From NCBI GenBank assembly GCA_947036815.1, contig CAMQRS010000001.1, positions 1-64,000 on the forward strand: a stretch of DNA of 64,000 nucleotides, read 5' to 3'. This document shows, piece by piece, positions 1-9,183 of the stretch. Origin of the DNA: an uncultured Erysipelotrichaceae bacterium (lineage in GTDB: Bacteria; Bacillota_I; Bacilli_A; Erysipelotrichales; Erysipelotrichaceae). How positions within the stretch are numbered: position 1 is the first letter of the stretch; each line of letters starts with the position of its first letter. A model generated the notes under the pieces. That model searched no databases, had not been told where the DNA came from, and saw only the letters and a list, made by a program, of their open reading frames with translations. Made by a program: the position numbers and the translations under genes.

Positions 1-69
1 TCCTATTTAGTAATAGATTTTACTCCACCAACACTAGAATTTAAAGAACCCATATATGTTGTATAATCA

Positions 70-513
70 TTATTCTTCATACCCACTTCTAAAATAAGTC
101 ATTACGTTAGTAAGTGCTTCTGTTAACACGTCTTCTTGTTCCTTAGTTAAGGTTTCCAGTGCTGTATCTACCATTCGTTGATGAAAGCCTTCATGAATAC
201 ACAATACTTGTGCTGCTTCCTCTTCTAGTTGTAAGCGATAGATTCGTTTATCTTTACTATCTTTATGCCTAGTTATAAATCCATTACGAATCAACTTATT
301 GACATTAGTCGTTAATGTTCCTTGCGTAATCATTAATTTTCTAGCAATATTAGACATACTTTTATCCGTTTCTTTTTGAATAGTTTCAAGAATATGAACA
401 TCATTCAACGTTAACTTCATCCCTGATTTCTTTAGAGATTTTTCTTCTAAAGATAATATCTTGTGAAATAAATCAACTAATAATTCATTTACTATTTGCT
501 TTGTTTCACTCAT
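70..513 (-). CDS. MarR family transcriptional regulator
   Basis: A 147-residue protein with the size and layout of MarR winged-helix dimers. A helical N-terminus is followed by a helix-turn-helix (about residues 50-75, around IARKLMITQGTLTTNVNKL) and a wing with the typical DSKDKR basic/acidic loop (about 83-88). MarR proteins usually repress nearby transport or stress genes, and FabT of fatty-acid synthesis is a related member. The gene downstream is outside the window, so the target is unknown. It is transcribed away from the SIS gene at 631, with the shared control region in about 514-630. Family call is firm; specific role unknown. Confidence 0.85.
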   Translation of the reverse strand: MSETKQIVNELLVDLFHKILSLEEKSLKKSGMKLTLNDVHILETIQKETDKSMSNIARKLMITQGTLTTNVNKLIRNGFITRHKDSKDKRIYRLQLEEEAAQVLCIHEGFHQRMVDTALETLTKEQEDVLTEALTNVMTYFRSGYEE

Positions 514-630
514 GCGCTACCTCACTTTTATATACAATATATTTTTATGTCTCTTTAGTCAAGACTATTCCATTTATTATTGACTATTATGACCTTCCTC
601 GTTATGATTGAACTAATAGAGAGGTATTAT

Positions 631-1353
631 ATGATAAATAAAACTTTTGAACATGGATTACAAGTCGTTGCGAATATACAGGCTACACAGTATACAAATA
701 TTGATGCTAGTGCTAAGTTAATTGCGGATGCATTTCTTCAAGGAAATAAATTCTTTGTTAGTGGTAGTGGGCACTCTCATACGGTTGCAGAAGAATTTTA
801 TGGAAGAGCTGGAGGGTTAGCTTTCACAATTCCCATTATGACTACTGAACTAACATTACAAGAACATCCTACAAAGAGTAGTTATATTGAACGCTTACCC
901 GGTTATGCTAAAATACTGACTGAACTATATAATGTCAACGAACATGATGTGGTGTTGATTGCTTCTAATTCTGGACGTAATGCATACCCCATTGAATTAG
1001 CTCTAGAGAGTAAAAAAAGAGGAGCTAAAGTAATCGCAATTACGAATATCAAGCATTCTACTTCTTGTACTTCAAGACATGAAAGTAATTTAATGTTGAT
1101 GGATATTGCCGATGTCGTTATTGATACTTGCGGTGATATTGGAGATGCTAGTTTACACGTAACAGGATGTGCTATTCCCATGGCACCTACATCTTCTATG
1201 GCAAATGCATTTATTGTGGCTAGTATTAGTACACAATGTGCTACCTATATTATAGAAGGTGGTGTGCAACCTCCCGTATTTATTTCATTAAATGTTGATG
1301 GGAATGAGGATGTAAACGATACCTACTTCAAACAGTATACAAGACAATATTAA
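631..1353 (+). CDS. SIS domain protein (UPF0309-like sugar-phosphate isomerase/binding protein)
   Basis: About 240 residues forming a single SIS (sugar isomerase) domain. The phosphate-binding loop reads SGSGHSH, and a second conserved patch, ASNSGRNA, lies near the middle. The start at 631 is chosen because AGAGAGG sits just upstream; the longer frame from 580 has no ribosome site. It resembles the UPF0309 group, which binds phosphosugars but has no settled reaction. A paralogue lies at 28831, sharing SGRNA, TSRH and a PPV/PPI-S-N-D C-terminus. It is not MurQ, which is longer. Followed by a terminator shared with the convergent HD gene. Confidence 0.8.
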   Translation: MINKTFEHGLQVVANIQATQYTNIDASAKLIADAFLQGNKFFVSGSGHSHTVAEEFYGRAGGLAFTIPIMTTELTLQEHPTKSSYIERLPGYAKILTELYNVNEHDVVLIASNSGRNAYPIELALESKKRGAKVIAITNIKHSTSCTSRHESNLMLMDIADVVIDTCGDIGDASLHVTGCAIPMAPTSSMANAFIVASISTQCATYIIEGGVQPPVFISLNVDGNEDVNDTYFKQYTRQY

Positions 1354-1360
1354 TCAAATA

Positions 1361-1390
1361 TAAAGGACCCATTTCAAATGAATCCTTTTT
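1361..1390. terminator. Bidirectional terminator between SIS and HD genes
   Basis: Stem AAAGGA/TCCTTT with an inner CATT/AATG helix and a T-run on the plus strand. It lies between convergent genes. Confidence 0.55.
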
Positions 1391-2584
1391 TTATTTATAG
1401 TAATAAATCTTCTTGTCTTCTTTTATTTTTCCACCTAATAAAGAGGATACAATAATACTGATTGTTGATAATTCTTTTACTTCTCCTTGTTGAGTTAATA
1501 TATATATGTTATGTCCATCATAAGGAGAATAAGGACTTTTAGACATAGTATCTACTATCATATAGTATTCAGGATCTTTTCCTTCACGTATTAGCTGTTC
1601 ACGTATTTGTGTTTCATTTGCTTCACTATAAGCATCATACTTAAATAAACGACGATCTAATATACATAAGGCTAACTCTTTTAATATTTGATCATTTTTT
1701 CTAGTTAATACACCGAATCCATAATAAGATGCATGTTCATCTAACATAAAGTGATCTCTTACGCTTTGCTTCTCTTCTAAGAAAGGAGTAAACATATCTA
1801 AGTTATAAAAGTATGATTCATCAGGATAGATTTCCTTCATTCGCTTAAAGATCATAAATAGGATATGCTCAAAACTGCGTGCTACGGGGTGGTAGTAGAC
1901 TTGCCAATACATATGATATCGAGCCATGATATAGTCTTCGACACTATGCATCCCACTTTCCTTCACTACTATTTTATTTTCTCTAACACGAATAGTACGC
2001 AAGATTCGTTCAATATCAAACTTACCATAACTAGTACCACTAAAATACGCATCACGAAGTAGGTAATCCATACGATCTGCATCTAATTGTCCAGATACGA
2101 TTTGATTTAATATTTCATTTTCATGTTTATAATCAATGATGTCAGCTACTTGTTTAGCTAAGTGAGTTGATATATTTTGAAGAATACAGTGAATATCACT
2201 ATCCATTAATATAATATCTCTAGAAAACTGTTCATGTTCCACTGGGCAAATATTTTGAAACGCATGTGAAAATGGTAAATGTCCTACATCATGAAGTAAT
2301 CCTGCAATCATTACAATTACTTTTTCTTCTTCACTTAAGCGATCATGAATATCTTTAATTTCATAGACCATTCTTCGCACAATTTCATACACTCCTAGGG
2401 AGTGGGTAAAGCGTGAATGTTCTGCATTATGATAGACTTGATGCACTCCACCTAATTGAGAAATTCTACGTAATCTCTGAAATTCTTTCGCATTGATTAA
2501 ATCCCATATCACTTGATACTCAACGTGTATGTAACCATGAATGACATCTCTTAATACTTTTGTTTCTTCTGTCTTTTTAAACAT
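1391..2584 (-). CDS. HD superfamily phosphohydrolase (YwfO-like)
   Basis: A 397-residue metal-dependent phosphohydrolase. The HD signature is complete: an upstream His in EHSRFTHSLGVYE (about 55-67), His98-Asp99 in GLLHDVGHLPFSHAF, and a later Asp in GQLDADRMDYLLRDA. This arrangement is typical of the dGTPase-like/YwfO group, which hydrolyses nucleotides such as dNTPs. The substrate here cannot be read from sequence. A GGTGGGG ribosome site precedes the start. The next gene upstream on the same strand (DUF2974) ends 21 bases away, so the two are probably co-transcribed. Confidence 0.85.
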   Translation of the reverse strand: MFKKTEETKVLRDVIHGYIHVEYQVIWDLINAKEFQRLRRISQLGGVHQVYHNAEHSRFTHSLGVYEIVRRMVYEIKDIHDRLSEEEKVIVMIAGLLHDVGHLPFSHAFQNICPVEHEQFSRDIILMDSDIHCILQNISTHLAKQVADIIDYKHENEILNQIVSGQLDADRMDYLLRDAYFSGTSYGKFDIERILRTIRVRENKIVVKESGMHSVEDYIMARYHMYWQVYYHPVARSFEHILFMIFKRMKEIYPDESYFYNLDMFTPFLEEKQSVRDHFMLDEHASYYGFGVLTRKNDQILKELALCILDRRLFKYDAYSEANETQIREQLIREGKDPEYYMIVDTMSKSPYSPYDGHNIYILTQQGEVKELSTISIIVSSLLGGKIKEDKKIYYYK

Positions 2585-2604
2585 TTGTTTTCCCCACCTC
2601 TACT

Positions 2605-3732
2605 TTATTTATAATTACTTAATATAATATTCTTGGTTTGTTTCACAATATATGTGATTAATTCAATAAAGAATTTACGCTGTTCACTATTCATCGCAGC
2701 TACTTCTTTCACACCTTGATACCCTTGGCTCAATTTTATTGTATTTAAATCAGCTAAATTAGTTAAACTCATCTTGTCTAACACGTTAAAAATTTTATAT
2801 AACGTTTCTTCTTTTACTTTTACATCGCCTTCAAATAAGAGTGTGTTTAAATATTCTTTTACATCATCGCTTTCACTATCAAAATCTTTCGCTCTAATAA
2901 ATTGATTGGTTTCACAGAACCAATTAAATATATCATGTTGAATTAAACCGATTTCTCTACTTCGAACAATGACAGTTTTTTCTTGATGATTTAAGAATCT
3001 ACCAATCATGGCACCTTGTGGTACATAATTCACTATTTTACTTGCCAATGCTTTATTTTCATATAAATCATAAAAAGATTGTAGGAACCCTGGACCATCA
3101 AATGAATATACTTGCTTAATCACACGATGATAATCACTCGCTTTATAGGCTGCTGCCATGGCTAAGTTACCACCTTTAGAATGACCTCCTAAGTAGATAC
3201 TGTGGAAATTCCAATACGCTGGTAAGTAGCTTAATTTATGTTCTTCTTTCATTATTTTGCCAAGATAATCGCACGCATGTTGGTGACATTCTAATTCAGT
3301 GACATATATCATTCTTAAGTTTTCTTTCCAACCCAACATACTATTATCCGTTCCTCGATAAGAGATAAACGATATATTTTTAGAGACATTTAAGTATAGT
3401 GCGCAGAATTGAGTAAGACTATTCCCATCATGAATGACATGGTATTGACTCAAGTACACATCCTTATATCTTGTCGTATGGATCAATAAATCGAGTACTT
3501 CGATCAATTCCATGCTAAATAAGTAGCTAGAAGTCGTTAATTCATCACGATATTTGTCATTATGTATCTTTGCAGCGCTAGATAAGAGAATTTTATCTTT
3601 CCCCTCACTTACTATGTTCTCCCACTTAATATAGGAAAGAACAGAAAATAACAATCCATCCAATTCATTAAAGTTTTGTTCTTTAAAACTAATATCTTTT
3701 TTAAAAGTTAAATACATTTTTAAATTTTGCAT
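2605..3732 (-). CDS. DUF2974 (Mbeg1-like) alpha/beta hydrolase
   Basis: A 375-residue lipase-like hydrolase. The nucleophile elbow is GHSKG, with Ser185 as the likely nucleophile, in LGGHSKGGNLAMAAAY. An earlier SFISYRGTDN segment (about 121-130) is typical of the lipase class 3/DUF2974 fold and would help form the oxyanion hole. No signal peptide is visible, so it is probably cytoplasmic. The substrate is unknown. An AGAGGTGA ribosome site precedes the ATG. It sits just upstream of the HD phosphohydrolase on the same strand. Confidence 0.8.
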   Translation of the reverse strand: MQNLKMYLTFKKDISFKEQNFNELDGLLFSVLSYIKWENIVSEGKDKILLSSAAKIHNDKYRDELTTSSYLFSMELIEVLDLLIHTTRYKDVYLSQYHVIHDGNSLTQFCALYLNVSKNISFISYRGTDNSMLGWKENLRMIYVTELECHQHACDYLGKIMKEEHKLSYLPAYWNFHSIYLGGHSKGGNLAMAAAYKASDYHRVIKQVYSFDGPGFLQSFYDLYENKALASKIVNYVPQGAMIGRFLNHQEKTVIVRSREIGLIQHDIFNWFCETNQFIRAKDFDSESDDVKEYLNTLLFEGDVKVKEETLYKIFNVLDKMSLTNLADLNTIKLSQGYQGVKEVAAMNSEQRKFFIELITYIVKQTKNIILSNYK

Positions 3733-3822
3733 AAGTCACCTCTCTTCCATTATACCAGTTTATAATAAATTAATTACTTTTATTGTTGTTTGTGGTAAAA
3801 TATTTTCATACGGAGGATTATT

Positions 3823-4806
3823 ATGAAAATTGGAACAATTGGAAGTGGATTTATAGTTGATATGTTTATTGAGGCCGCTAGATTAGTTGATGGCGTAGAA
3901 GTCACAGCAGTTTACTCAAGAAATGAAGAAAATGCGAAAGCATATGCACAAAAAATGAATGTTGAAAAACACTACTGTGATTTAGATGAGATGTTTGCCG
4001 ATGAAGATATTGATACTATTTATGTAGCGTCACCAAATTCATTGCATTACCCTCAATCATTACAAGCATTGAAAGCGAAAAAGAACGTAATCACGGAAAA
4101 ACCTTTTTCTAGTAATGTGAAAGAACTTGATCATTTAATTGAAACAATGAAAGAAAACGATGTAATGCTATGGGAAGCTATTACAAATATTCATACCCCG
4201 AACTTAAATATAGTAAAAGAAAACTTAAAAATGACTGGAGATATCAAACAAGTAGTTTGTAACTTCTGTAAGAACTCTAGAAGATATGCAGACTTTAAAG
4301 CTGGTGGATATCCGAATGTCTTTACTCTTGAATATTCAGGAGGAAGCTTAATGGATTTAAATATTTACAATGTTCATATTTGTATGTATTTATTTGGAAA
4401 ACCTTTAAACTACCAATATTTCCCTAACTTAGGAAGAAACGGAATTGATACATCAGGTGTTATGATCTTCAATTATGATGGATTCATCGCAACACTAGTT
4501 GCTGCTAAAGATTCAACATCTCCTGACTTCATTAGTATCCAAGGAGATATGGGAACATTTAGAATTGATAAGAAAAGTCCTGGAGCTTGTGGGCACGTTT
4601 CTTTTGCTAAAGGAACAGAAACTGGAGAAACAATTTCAGTAGACCAAGAAGATAATCACATGTTCTATGAAGTACAAGCATTTAATGAAATACTAAAAAA
4701 CAATGATAAACAAAGATGTTTAGAGCTATTAGATTATTCAAGAGAAGTATTAGATGTATTAGAAAACGCTAGAAAAGATGCTGGCATCATCTTTGATGCA
4801 GATTAA
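3823..4806 (+). CDS. Gfo/Idh/MocA family NAD(P)-dependent oxidoreductase
   Basis: A 327-residue dehydrogenase with an N-terminal Rossmann fold (GTIGSGFIVDMF, residues 4-15). The family EKP motif (VITEKPFSSN, about 91-100) contributes the catalytic Lys, and a C-terminal Gfo/Idh alpha/beta domain binds substrate. Family members oxidise or reduce sugars, inositols and biliverdin; the substrate here is not evident. A GGAGG site precedes the start. It is separated by only 12 bases from asnA, so the pair is probably one transcript, though no metabolic link is obvious. Confidence 0.85.
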   Translation: MKIGTIGSGFIVDMFIEAARLVDGVEVTAVYSRNEENAKAYAQKMNVEKHYCDLDEMFADEDIDTIYVASPNSLHYPQSLQALKAKKNVITEKPFSSNVKELDHLIETMKENDVMLWEAITNIHTPNLNIVKENLKMTGDIKQVVCNFCKNSRRYADFKAGGYPNVFTLEYSGGSLMDLNIYNVHICMYLFGKPLNYQYFPNLGRNGIDTSGVMIFNYDGFIATLVAAKDSTSPDFISIQGDMGTFRIDKKSPGACGHVSFAKGTETGETISVDQEDNHMFYEVQAFNEILKNNDKQRCLELLDYSREVLDVLENARKDAGIIFDAD

Positions 4807-4818
4807 GTAGTCATTTAT

Positions 4819-5826
4819 ATGAATTTGATATTACCTAAAGAGTATAGAACTAATCTTAGTATTAGAGAAACACAAGAAGCTATCAAATACATAAGAGATA
4901 CCTTTCAAAAAGAATTAGGAAAAGAACTACAACTGTCACGTATTTCTGCTCCTTTATTCTTAGAAAAGAGTAGTGGTTTAAATGATGATTTAAATGGTAG
5001 TGAAAAGCCAGTAAGTTTCACAATGAAATCATTACCTAATGAATCTATTGAAGTCGTTCATTCACTTGCTAAGTGGAAACGCTTTGCCCTTAAGAAATAC
5101 AACTTTCAAATAGGAGAAGGTCTGTATACAAATATGAATGCAATTCGTAAAGATGAAGACTTAGATAACTTACACTCAAGTTATGTAGATCAATGGGATT
5201 GGGAAAAAGTAATACGTAAAGAAGAACGTAATATTCATACATTAAAAGATCATGTAAGAGCGATATTCAAAGTCATGAAACACATGGAACATGAAGTGTG
5301 GTATAAATATCCTCAAGCAGTAAATCACTTGCCTGATGACATCTTCTTTATTGATACACAAACGTTAGAAGATACCTATCCTACCTTAACACCAAAACAA
5401 AGAGAAGATGAAATATGCAAAAATCATGGTTGTGTCTTCTTAATGAAAATTGGAGATGTATTGAATAGTGGATGTAAACATGATGGTAGAGCACCAGATT
5501 ATGATGATTGGCAATTAAATGGCGATATTCTATTTTGGTATCCTTTATTAGATTGTGCATTAGAAATATCTAGTATGGGAATTCGTGTCGATGAAGTATC
5601 GCTACGCTCTCAATTAGAAACACATGGTAGTTTAGATCGCTTAACACTACCTTATCATGAACAAATCATCAATTGTCAACTGCCTTACACCATCGGTGGT
5701 GGTATTGGTCAATCTCGTCTATGTATGCTTTTATTAAATAGAGCACACATTGGTGAAGTCCAAGCTACTTTATGGGATAGTGAAATGATTGAGTTATGTA
5801 AGAAAAACAATATTATTCTATTATAG
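4819..5826 (+). CDS. asnA: Aspartate-ammonia ligase
   Basis: A 335-residue enzyme matching AsnA along its length. It makes asparagine from aspartate, ammonia and ATP using a class II aminoacyl-tRNA-synthetase-like fold. Recognisable stretches are the N-terminal [18 protein letters not shown], the central [11 protein letters not shown] and the C-terminal [11 protein letters not shown], the class II motif 3 Arg region. No strong ribosome site is visible before the ATG, so translation may be coupled to the gene 12 bases upstream. Length is normal for the family. Confidence 0.95.
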   Translation: MNLILPKEYRTNLSIRETQEAIKYIRDTFQKELGKELQLSRISAPLFLEKSSGLNDDLNGSEKPVSFTMKSLPNESIEVVHSLAKWKRFALKKYNFQIGEGLYTNMNAIRKDEDLDNLHSSYVDQWDWEKVIRKEERNIHTLKDHVRAIFKVMKHMEHEVWYKYPQAVNHLPDDIFFIDTQTLEDTYPTLTPKQREDEICKNHGCVFLMKIGDVLNSGCKHDGRAPDYDDWQLNGDILFWYPLLDCALEISSMGIRVDEVSLRSQLETHGSLDRLTLPYHEQIINCQLPYTIGGGIGQSRLCMLLLNRAHIGEVQATLWDSEMIELCKKNNIILL

Positions 5827-5837
5827 ATGCATGTAAA

Positions 5838-5870
5838 TAAAAACCTCAAAAAATAATTTTGAGGCTTTTT
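5838..5870. terminator. Bidirectional terminator after asnA
   Basis: Perfect stem CCTCAAAA/TTTTGAGG (5844-5851 with 5857-5864) flanked by A and T runs. It lies between convergent asnA and the MATE gene. Confidence 0.8.
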
Positions 5871-5893
5871 CATGTTGTACGTATCGTTCTATT

Positions 5894-7225
5894 CTAGTAT
5901 CCATATTTTTCTTTATTCTTTTTATAACAATAGTATGAAATTGTTACTCCTAGAAATTCTGCTACTGGTACGGCAAACCATACTCCAATGAGTCCAAATA
6001 ACTCTGGTAAGATAAGTAAGCTAGCAACTAAGAATACTAATGTTCTTGTCAATGATAAGAATGCTGATACTTTACCATTAGATAATGAAGTAAACATAGA
6101 AGACATAAAGATATTGATACCCATAAATAAGTAGGCGATAGAAAATATCATTAATCCTTCTTTTGCCATTTCAAATGTGCTACTTGATTTACTAATAAAG
6201 ATACCAACTGCAATATCACTAAATGCTAAAGAGATAAAGATAATCACAAATGAAACAGCCATAATAAATCTACCACTTATTTTTATTACATGTTTTAACT
6301 GTGCATGATCTTGTGCTCCAAATTTATAACTAATAATCGGTGCTACTCCCATAGAGTATCCAAAATAAATTGCAGTTTGAATCATTTGTATATATAGGAT
6401 AACACTGATGGTAGCAACTCCTGCATTTCCTACTAAATTTAATAAAATATTATTAAATAATAATGTGGTAACTGCTGTAGATAGTTGACTTGATAACTCA
6501 GACATACCATTAAACATACTACCTTGTATTGTTTTTATTTCAAACTTAGGTTTTTCAAAGTATAAATATCCTTTGTTACATACACTAAAGTAAATAATAC
6601 CAAAAACAGCTGGTATTGTATTCCCTAATCCAGTTGCTAGAGCTGCTCCTGCAATCCCCATATCCATATAGTTTGGAGATATAAATATATAATCTAATCC
6701 GATGTTTGTTAGTCCTCCAAGTAGACACACTAGCAATCCTAATGATGGTTTACCAGCTAATACAAAGAAAGATTGTACATAGGTCTGTAAGAAGAATGTA
6801 ATCGCAAAAAATGATAATACAAATAAATAATCTTTTGCGTATTCATATAAAACACCTTGTGCTCCTAACAACGATAAAATCGGTTCTGCAAATATTAACA
6901 ATAAAATGGTAAGTGAAATTCCTAATGTTATCACAATTAAATATAGTGTAGAAAGAAATGATCTTGCTTCACTATATTTCTTTTCTCCCATTAATTTACC
7001 CATTACTGCGGTTCCCCCAGTAGCAAACATTAATCCAATCGCAAATAAAACATTATAGATTGGAGTAATGATGTTTACTGCAGATAAGGCGTCTTCTCCT
7101 ACTAGATTTGCAACAAACAATCCATCCACAATTGTATATGTTGACATAAATACCATCATTAATATAGTTGGCCTTGCATATAATATTAATTTTTTAGCGC
7201 TAAATTCTTGTCCTAACGTAATCAT
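5894..7225 (-). CDS. MATE family efflux transporter
   Basis: A 443-residue polytopic inner-membrane protein with about 12 hydrophobic segments in two related halves, as in MATE (NorM/DinF-type) Na+ or H+ drug antiporters. The N-terminal half begins KLILYARPTILMMVFMSTYTIVDGLFVA, with the family's T-VDG-FV pattern. The start codon overlaps the stop of the upstream MarR gene by four bases (ATGA), implying translational coupling. The regulator therefore probably controls this pump. Substrate unknown. Confidence 0.88.
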   Translation of the reverse strand: MITLGQEFSAKKLILYARPTILMMVFMSTYTIVDGLFVANLVGEDALSAVNIITPIYNVLFAIGLMFATGGTAVMGKLMGEKKYSEARSFLSTLYLIVITLGISLTILLLIFAEPILSLLGAQGVLYEYAKDYLFVLSFFAITFFLQTYVQSFFVLAGKPSLGLLVCLLGGLTNIGLDYIFISPNYMDMGIAGAALATGLGNTIPAVFGIIYFSVCNKGYLYFEKPKFEIKTIQGSMFNGMSELSSQLSTAVTTLLFNNILLNLVGNAGVATISVILYIQMIQTAIYFGYSMGVAPIISYKFGAQDHAQLKHVIKISGRFIMAVSFVIIFISLAFSDIAVGIFISKSSSTFEMAKEGLMIFSIAYLFMGINIFMSSMFTSLSNGKVSAFLSLTRTLVFLVASLLILPELFGLIGVWFAVPVAEFLGVTISYYCYKKNKEKYGY

Positions 7226-7680
7226 ACTTCACCTTTTATCTTTTCTGTTAAAATCATTTCGCTTATTTCATTCGTCATCTCACAAAATAATTCAACTTGT
7301 TCTTTTGTATACTTTTCTTGTAATTTTAATGCTATGTTTTCTTCTCTTTTTCTCATTGTTTCCTTGTATAAATCCGAGTAATTATTAAGATTGGGAAATA
7401 AATAATGAATTCTTTTATCACTTTCACTTTGTACTTTATATACATATCCTTTTTTCTCTAAGTCTTTTATCTTTTGAGTAACTGCTGGCCTTGATACATA
7501 TAGTACATCTGCTATTTTACTTGCTGTATAAAATCCAGGATGCGATTCTATCATATCCAAATATAATAAATCATTAAATGTCATATTTAATAAAGTAGTA
7601 TCCGCATTTTGTAGTCTTAAGTCTGCAATAGCGAAATCATGAAATAGTTTATCTAGTGTTTTTTTTATCATCGTTGTCAT
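7222..7680 (-). CDS. MarR family regulator of the adjacent MATE pump
   Basis: A 152-residue winged-helix regulator. The recognition region is about residues 55-75 (ASKIADVLYVSRPAVTQKIKDL), followed by a wing with SESDKRIHYL. It is the first gene of a two-gene operon with the MATE transporter and overlaps it by four bases. Its own promoter carries a direct repeat flanking the -10 box (see 7708-7742), which suggests autoregulation relieved by a pump substrate. Ligand unknown. Confidence 0.85.
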   Translation of the reverse strand: MTTMIKKTLDKLFHDFAIADLRLQNADTTLLNMTFNDLLYLDMIESHPGFYTASKIADVLYVSRPAVTQKIKDLEKKGYVYKVQSESDKRIHYLFPNLNNYSDLYKETMRKREENIALKLQEKYTKEQVELFCEMTNEISEMILTEKIKGEV

Positions 7681-7707
7681 AGTAATCTCCTTGTATAGTT
7701 ATTATTA

Positions 7708-7742
7708 CTTAACTATTATAGCTTAACTAGTTTTGAAGTCAA
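7708..7742 (-). promoter_or_regulatory. Promoter and probable operator of the MarR-MATE operon
   Basis: On the minus strand a -35 TTGACT (7737-7742) and a perfect -10 TATAAT (7715-7720) are 16 bases apart. The heptamer AGTTAAG occurs on both sides of the -10 (7722-7728 and 7708-7714), exactly where a repressor would block polymerase. Confidence 0.65.
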
Positions 7743-7786
7743 GAAAAAAGTTCCTCACATCTTAGTTCGATATGAGAAACTTTTTT
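7743..7786. terminator. Terminator downstream of gldA
   Basis: An 18-pair stem (allowing G-U pairs) with A-run and T-run flanks gives a strong terminator readable in both directions. Confidence 0.8.
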
Positions 7787-7788
7787 AA

Positions 7789-8889
7789 TTATTTTTTATA
7801 AAATGCAGTTCCGATTGCATTAGCTGCCACCAATCCTTCATATATAAGTTTCGTAGTTACGCTAAATGGTAAGTTGTGTATTGTTCTTCCTACTTTGTTT
7901 GTTTTATCTGCTACTTCCCATAATAAGTCATGGTCAATTTCATGATATCCAAAGTCTGCGAAACAAATTGGTAATCCTACATCTACACAGAATTGTAGAA
8001 CTGAGTTTAATTCTTCATCAGCTACATTTTCCATTACTAATTGTGTAATCGTACAGAATGCTACAATATTTCCATGGTATGCTTTATGTAATTCTGGAAT
8101 TAAAGTAAATCCTTTTTGAATGGCATGTGCCGCTCCTAATCCACCACTTTCAAATCCAATACTTGATAATAGTGTATTTACTTCTACGATTGATTCAAAG
8201 GCTGGTGTTACTACACCTGCTTCTGCAGCTATCTTAGCACGTACTCCATCTCTTTGCAGTATTTCCCAACACTTAGATGCAAGTGCTGTTCCCGCGATTG
8301 TAGGTGTTCCTTTAACTTGGTTATTTTTTCCAGATGCTCTACATACTCTTGCTTCAAAATGAGTAGACATTGCATCACCCATACCTGCTACTAATAATTT
8401 AACTGGCGCTTTTACTATAATATCTGTATCCACCAATACTAAATTTGGATTTGCTTCTAAAAATAACCAATCATCAAATTCACCATCATCATGATACAGT
8501 ACACTAGTTGAACTACATGGTGCATCCGTAGATGCTGCAGTAGGTACAATTACCATAGGCATTCCTGAAAGATGTCCAATAGCTTTGGCAGTATCCATTG
8601 TTTTTCCACCACCAATTCCTAATACAACTGTTGAATTTTTTTCTTTCGCAATTGCCATATAGCGATTTACTGTATTGCGTGAACATTCTCCATAGTATTT
8701 TTCACAGTGTACAGTTAAACCCTTTTCTTTAGCACAGTTTTCTAACATTGGCTCAACAGCGTCAATCACTGCTGGATCAATAATCGCAAACAGATGTTTT
8801 CCCATACTTTCTACTAAATGCAAATCAATTTCATTCAATACTCCAGGTCCTTGCACATACTTAGATGGACTTTTTAAAATTTTACTCAT
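7789..8889 (-). CDS. gldA: Glycerol dehydrogenase (iron-type alcohol dehydrogenase superfamily)
   Basis: A 366-residue protein matching GldA, which oxidises glycerol to dihydroxyacetone with NAD+ and a divalent metal. Seen are the NAD-binding GGGKTMDTAK (about 92-101), VPTAASTDAPCSS, and metal-ligand regions GMGDAMSTHFEA, GLGAAHAIQ and KAYHGNIVAF, which supply the Asp and two His ligands. The upstream region has a probable catabolite-response site and a 10-base inverted repeat, so it is likely repressed by preferred sugars. It stands alone in its transcription unit. Confidence 0.92.
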   Translation of the reverse strand: MSKILKSPSKYVQGPGVLNEIDLHLVESMGKHLFAIIDPAVIDAVEPMLENCAKEKGLTVHCEKYYGECSRNTVNRYMAIAKEKNSTVVLGIGGGKTMDTAKAIGHLSGMPMVIVPTAASTDAPCSSTSVLYHDDGEFDDWLFLEANPNLVLVDTDIIVKAPVKLLVAGMGDAMSTHFEARVCRASGKNNQVKGTPTIAGTALASKCWEILQRDGVRAKIAAEAGVVTPAFESIVEVNTLLSSIGFESGGLGAAHAIQKGFTLIPELHKAYHGNIVAFCTITQLVMENVADEELNSVLQFCVDVGLPICFADFGYHEIDHDLLWEVADKTNKVGRTIHNLPFSVTTKLIYEGLVAANAIGTAFYKK

Positions 8890-8941
8890 GTTAAATTACC
8901 TTTCTTAATTGTAGTTTTTACATATATATTATATGCTTTTG

Positions 8942-8955
8942 TGTAAGCGCTTTAT
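8942..8955. promoter_or_regulatory. Probable CcpA catabolite-response element (cre) for gldA
   Basis: TGTAAGCGCTTTAT matches the Gram-positive cre consensus TGWAARCGYTWNCW at all but one position. It lies just upstream of a TATAAT -10 box on the minus strand, where CcpA binding would repress gldA. Confidence 0.6.
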
Positions 8956-8978
8956 ATAGGTAATTCTCCCTATATAAA
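8951..8978. repeat. 10-base inverted repeat in the gldA control region
   Basis: TTTATATAGG and CCTATATAAA are perfect 10-base arms separated by 8 bases. They slightly overlap the cre site. This could be a second operator; no factor can be assigned. Confidence 0.5.
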
Positions 8979-9060
8979 ACTATTTGAAAGGGTCGTTATC
9001 AACTTATATTATTGTGGAAAATTATATTTTTATGATTCAATCATACTCTTAGTCCCATAT

Positions 9061-9106
9061 AAAAAGAGTACAAGATTCGATTTACATCATTTCTTGTACT
9101 CTTTTA
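9061..9106 (-). terminator. Terminator of the pheA-aminotransferase operon
   Basis: A 14-base stem AAAAGAGTACAAGA with its complement and a T-run on the minus strand, about 80 bases past the aminotransferase stop. Confidence 0.75.
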
Positions 9107-9183
9107 TTTCTCTACGGTTTAAGTTAACTGTTCACTCTTGGGTTTCATCGCAATAAATAAGTTTCTATGCATTATTTACTCGT

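Noticed and set aside
1-69. Short minus-strand frames after the MarR stop
   Set aside because: The frames are at most 16 codons, have weak ribosome sites and run into stops; no product can be supported at the window edge.
903-1181. 92-codon frame antisense to the SIS gene
   Set aside because: Lies wholly inside a strong SIS coding frame and lacks start signals.
631-1353. MurQ etherase for either SIS protein
   Set aside because: MurQ is about 300 residues with different flanking motifs; these are about 240-residue UPF0309-like proteins.
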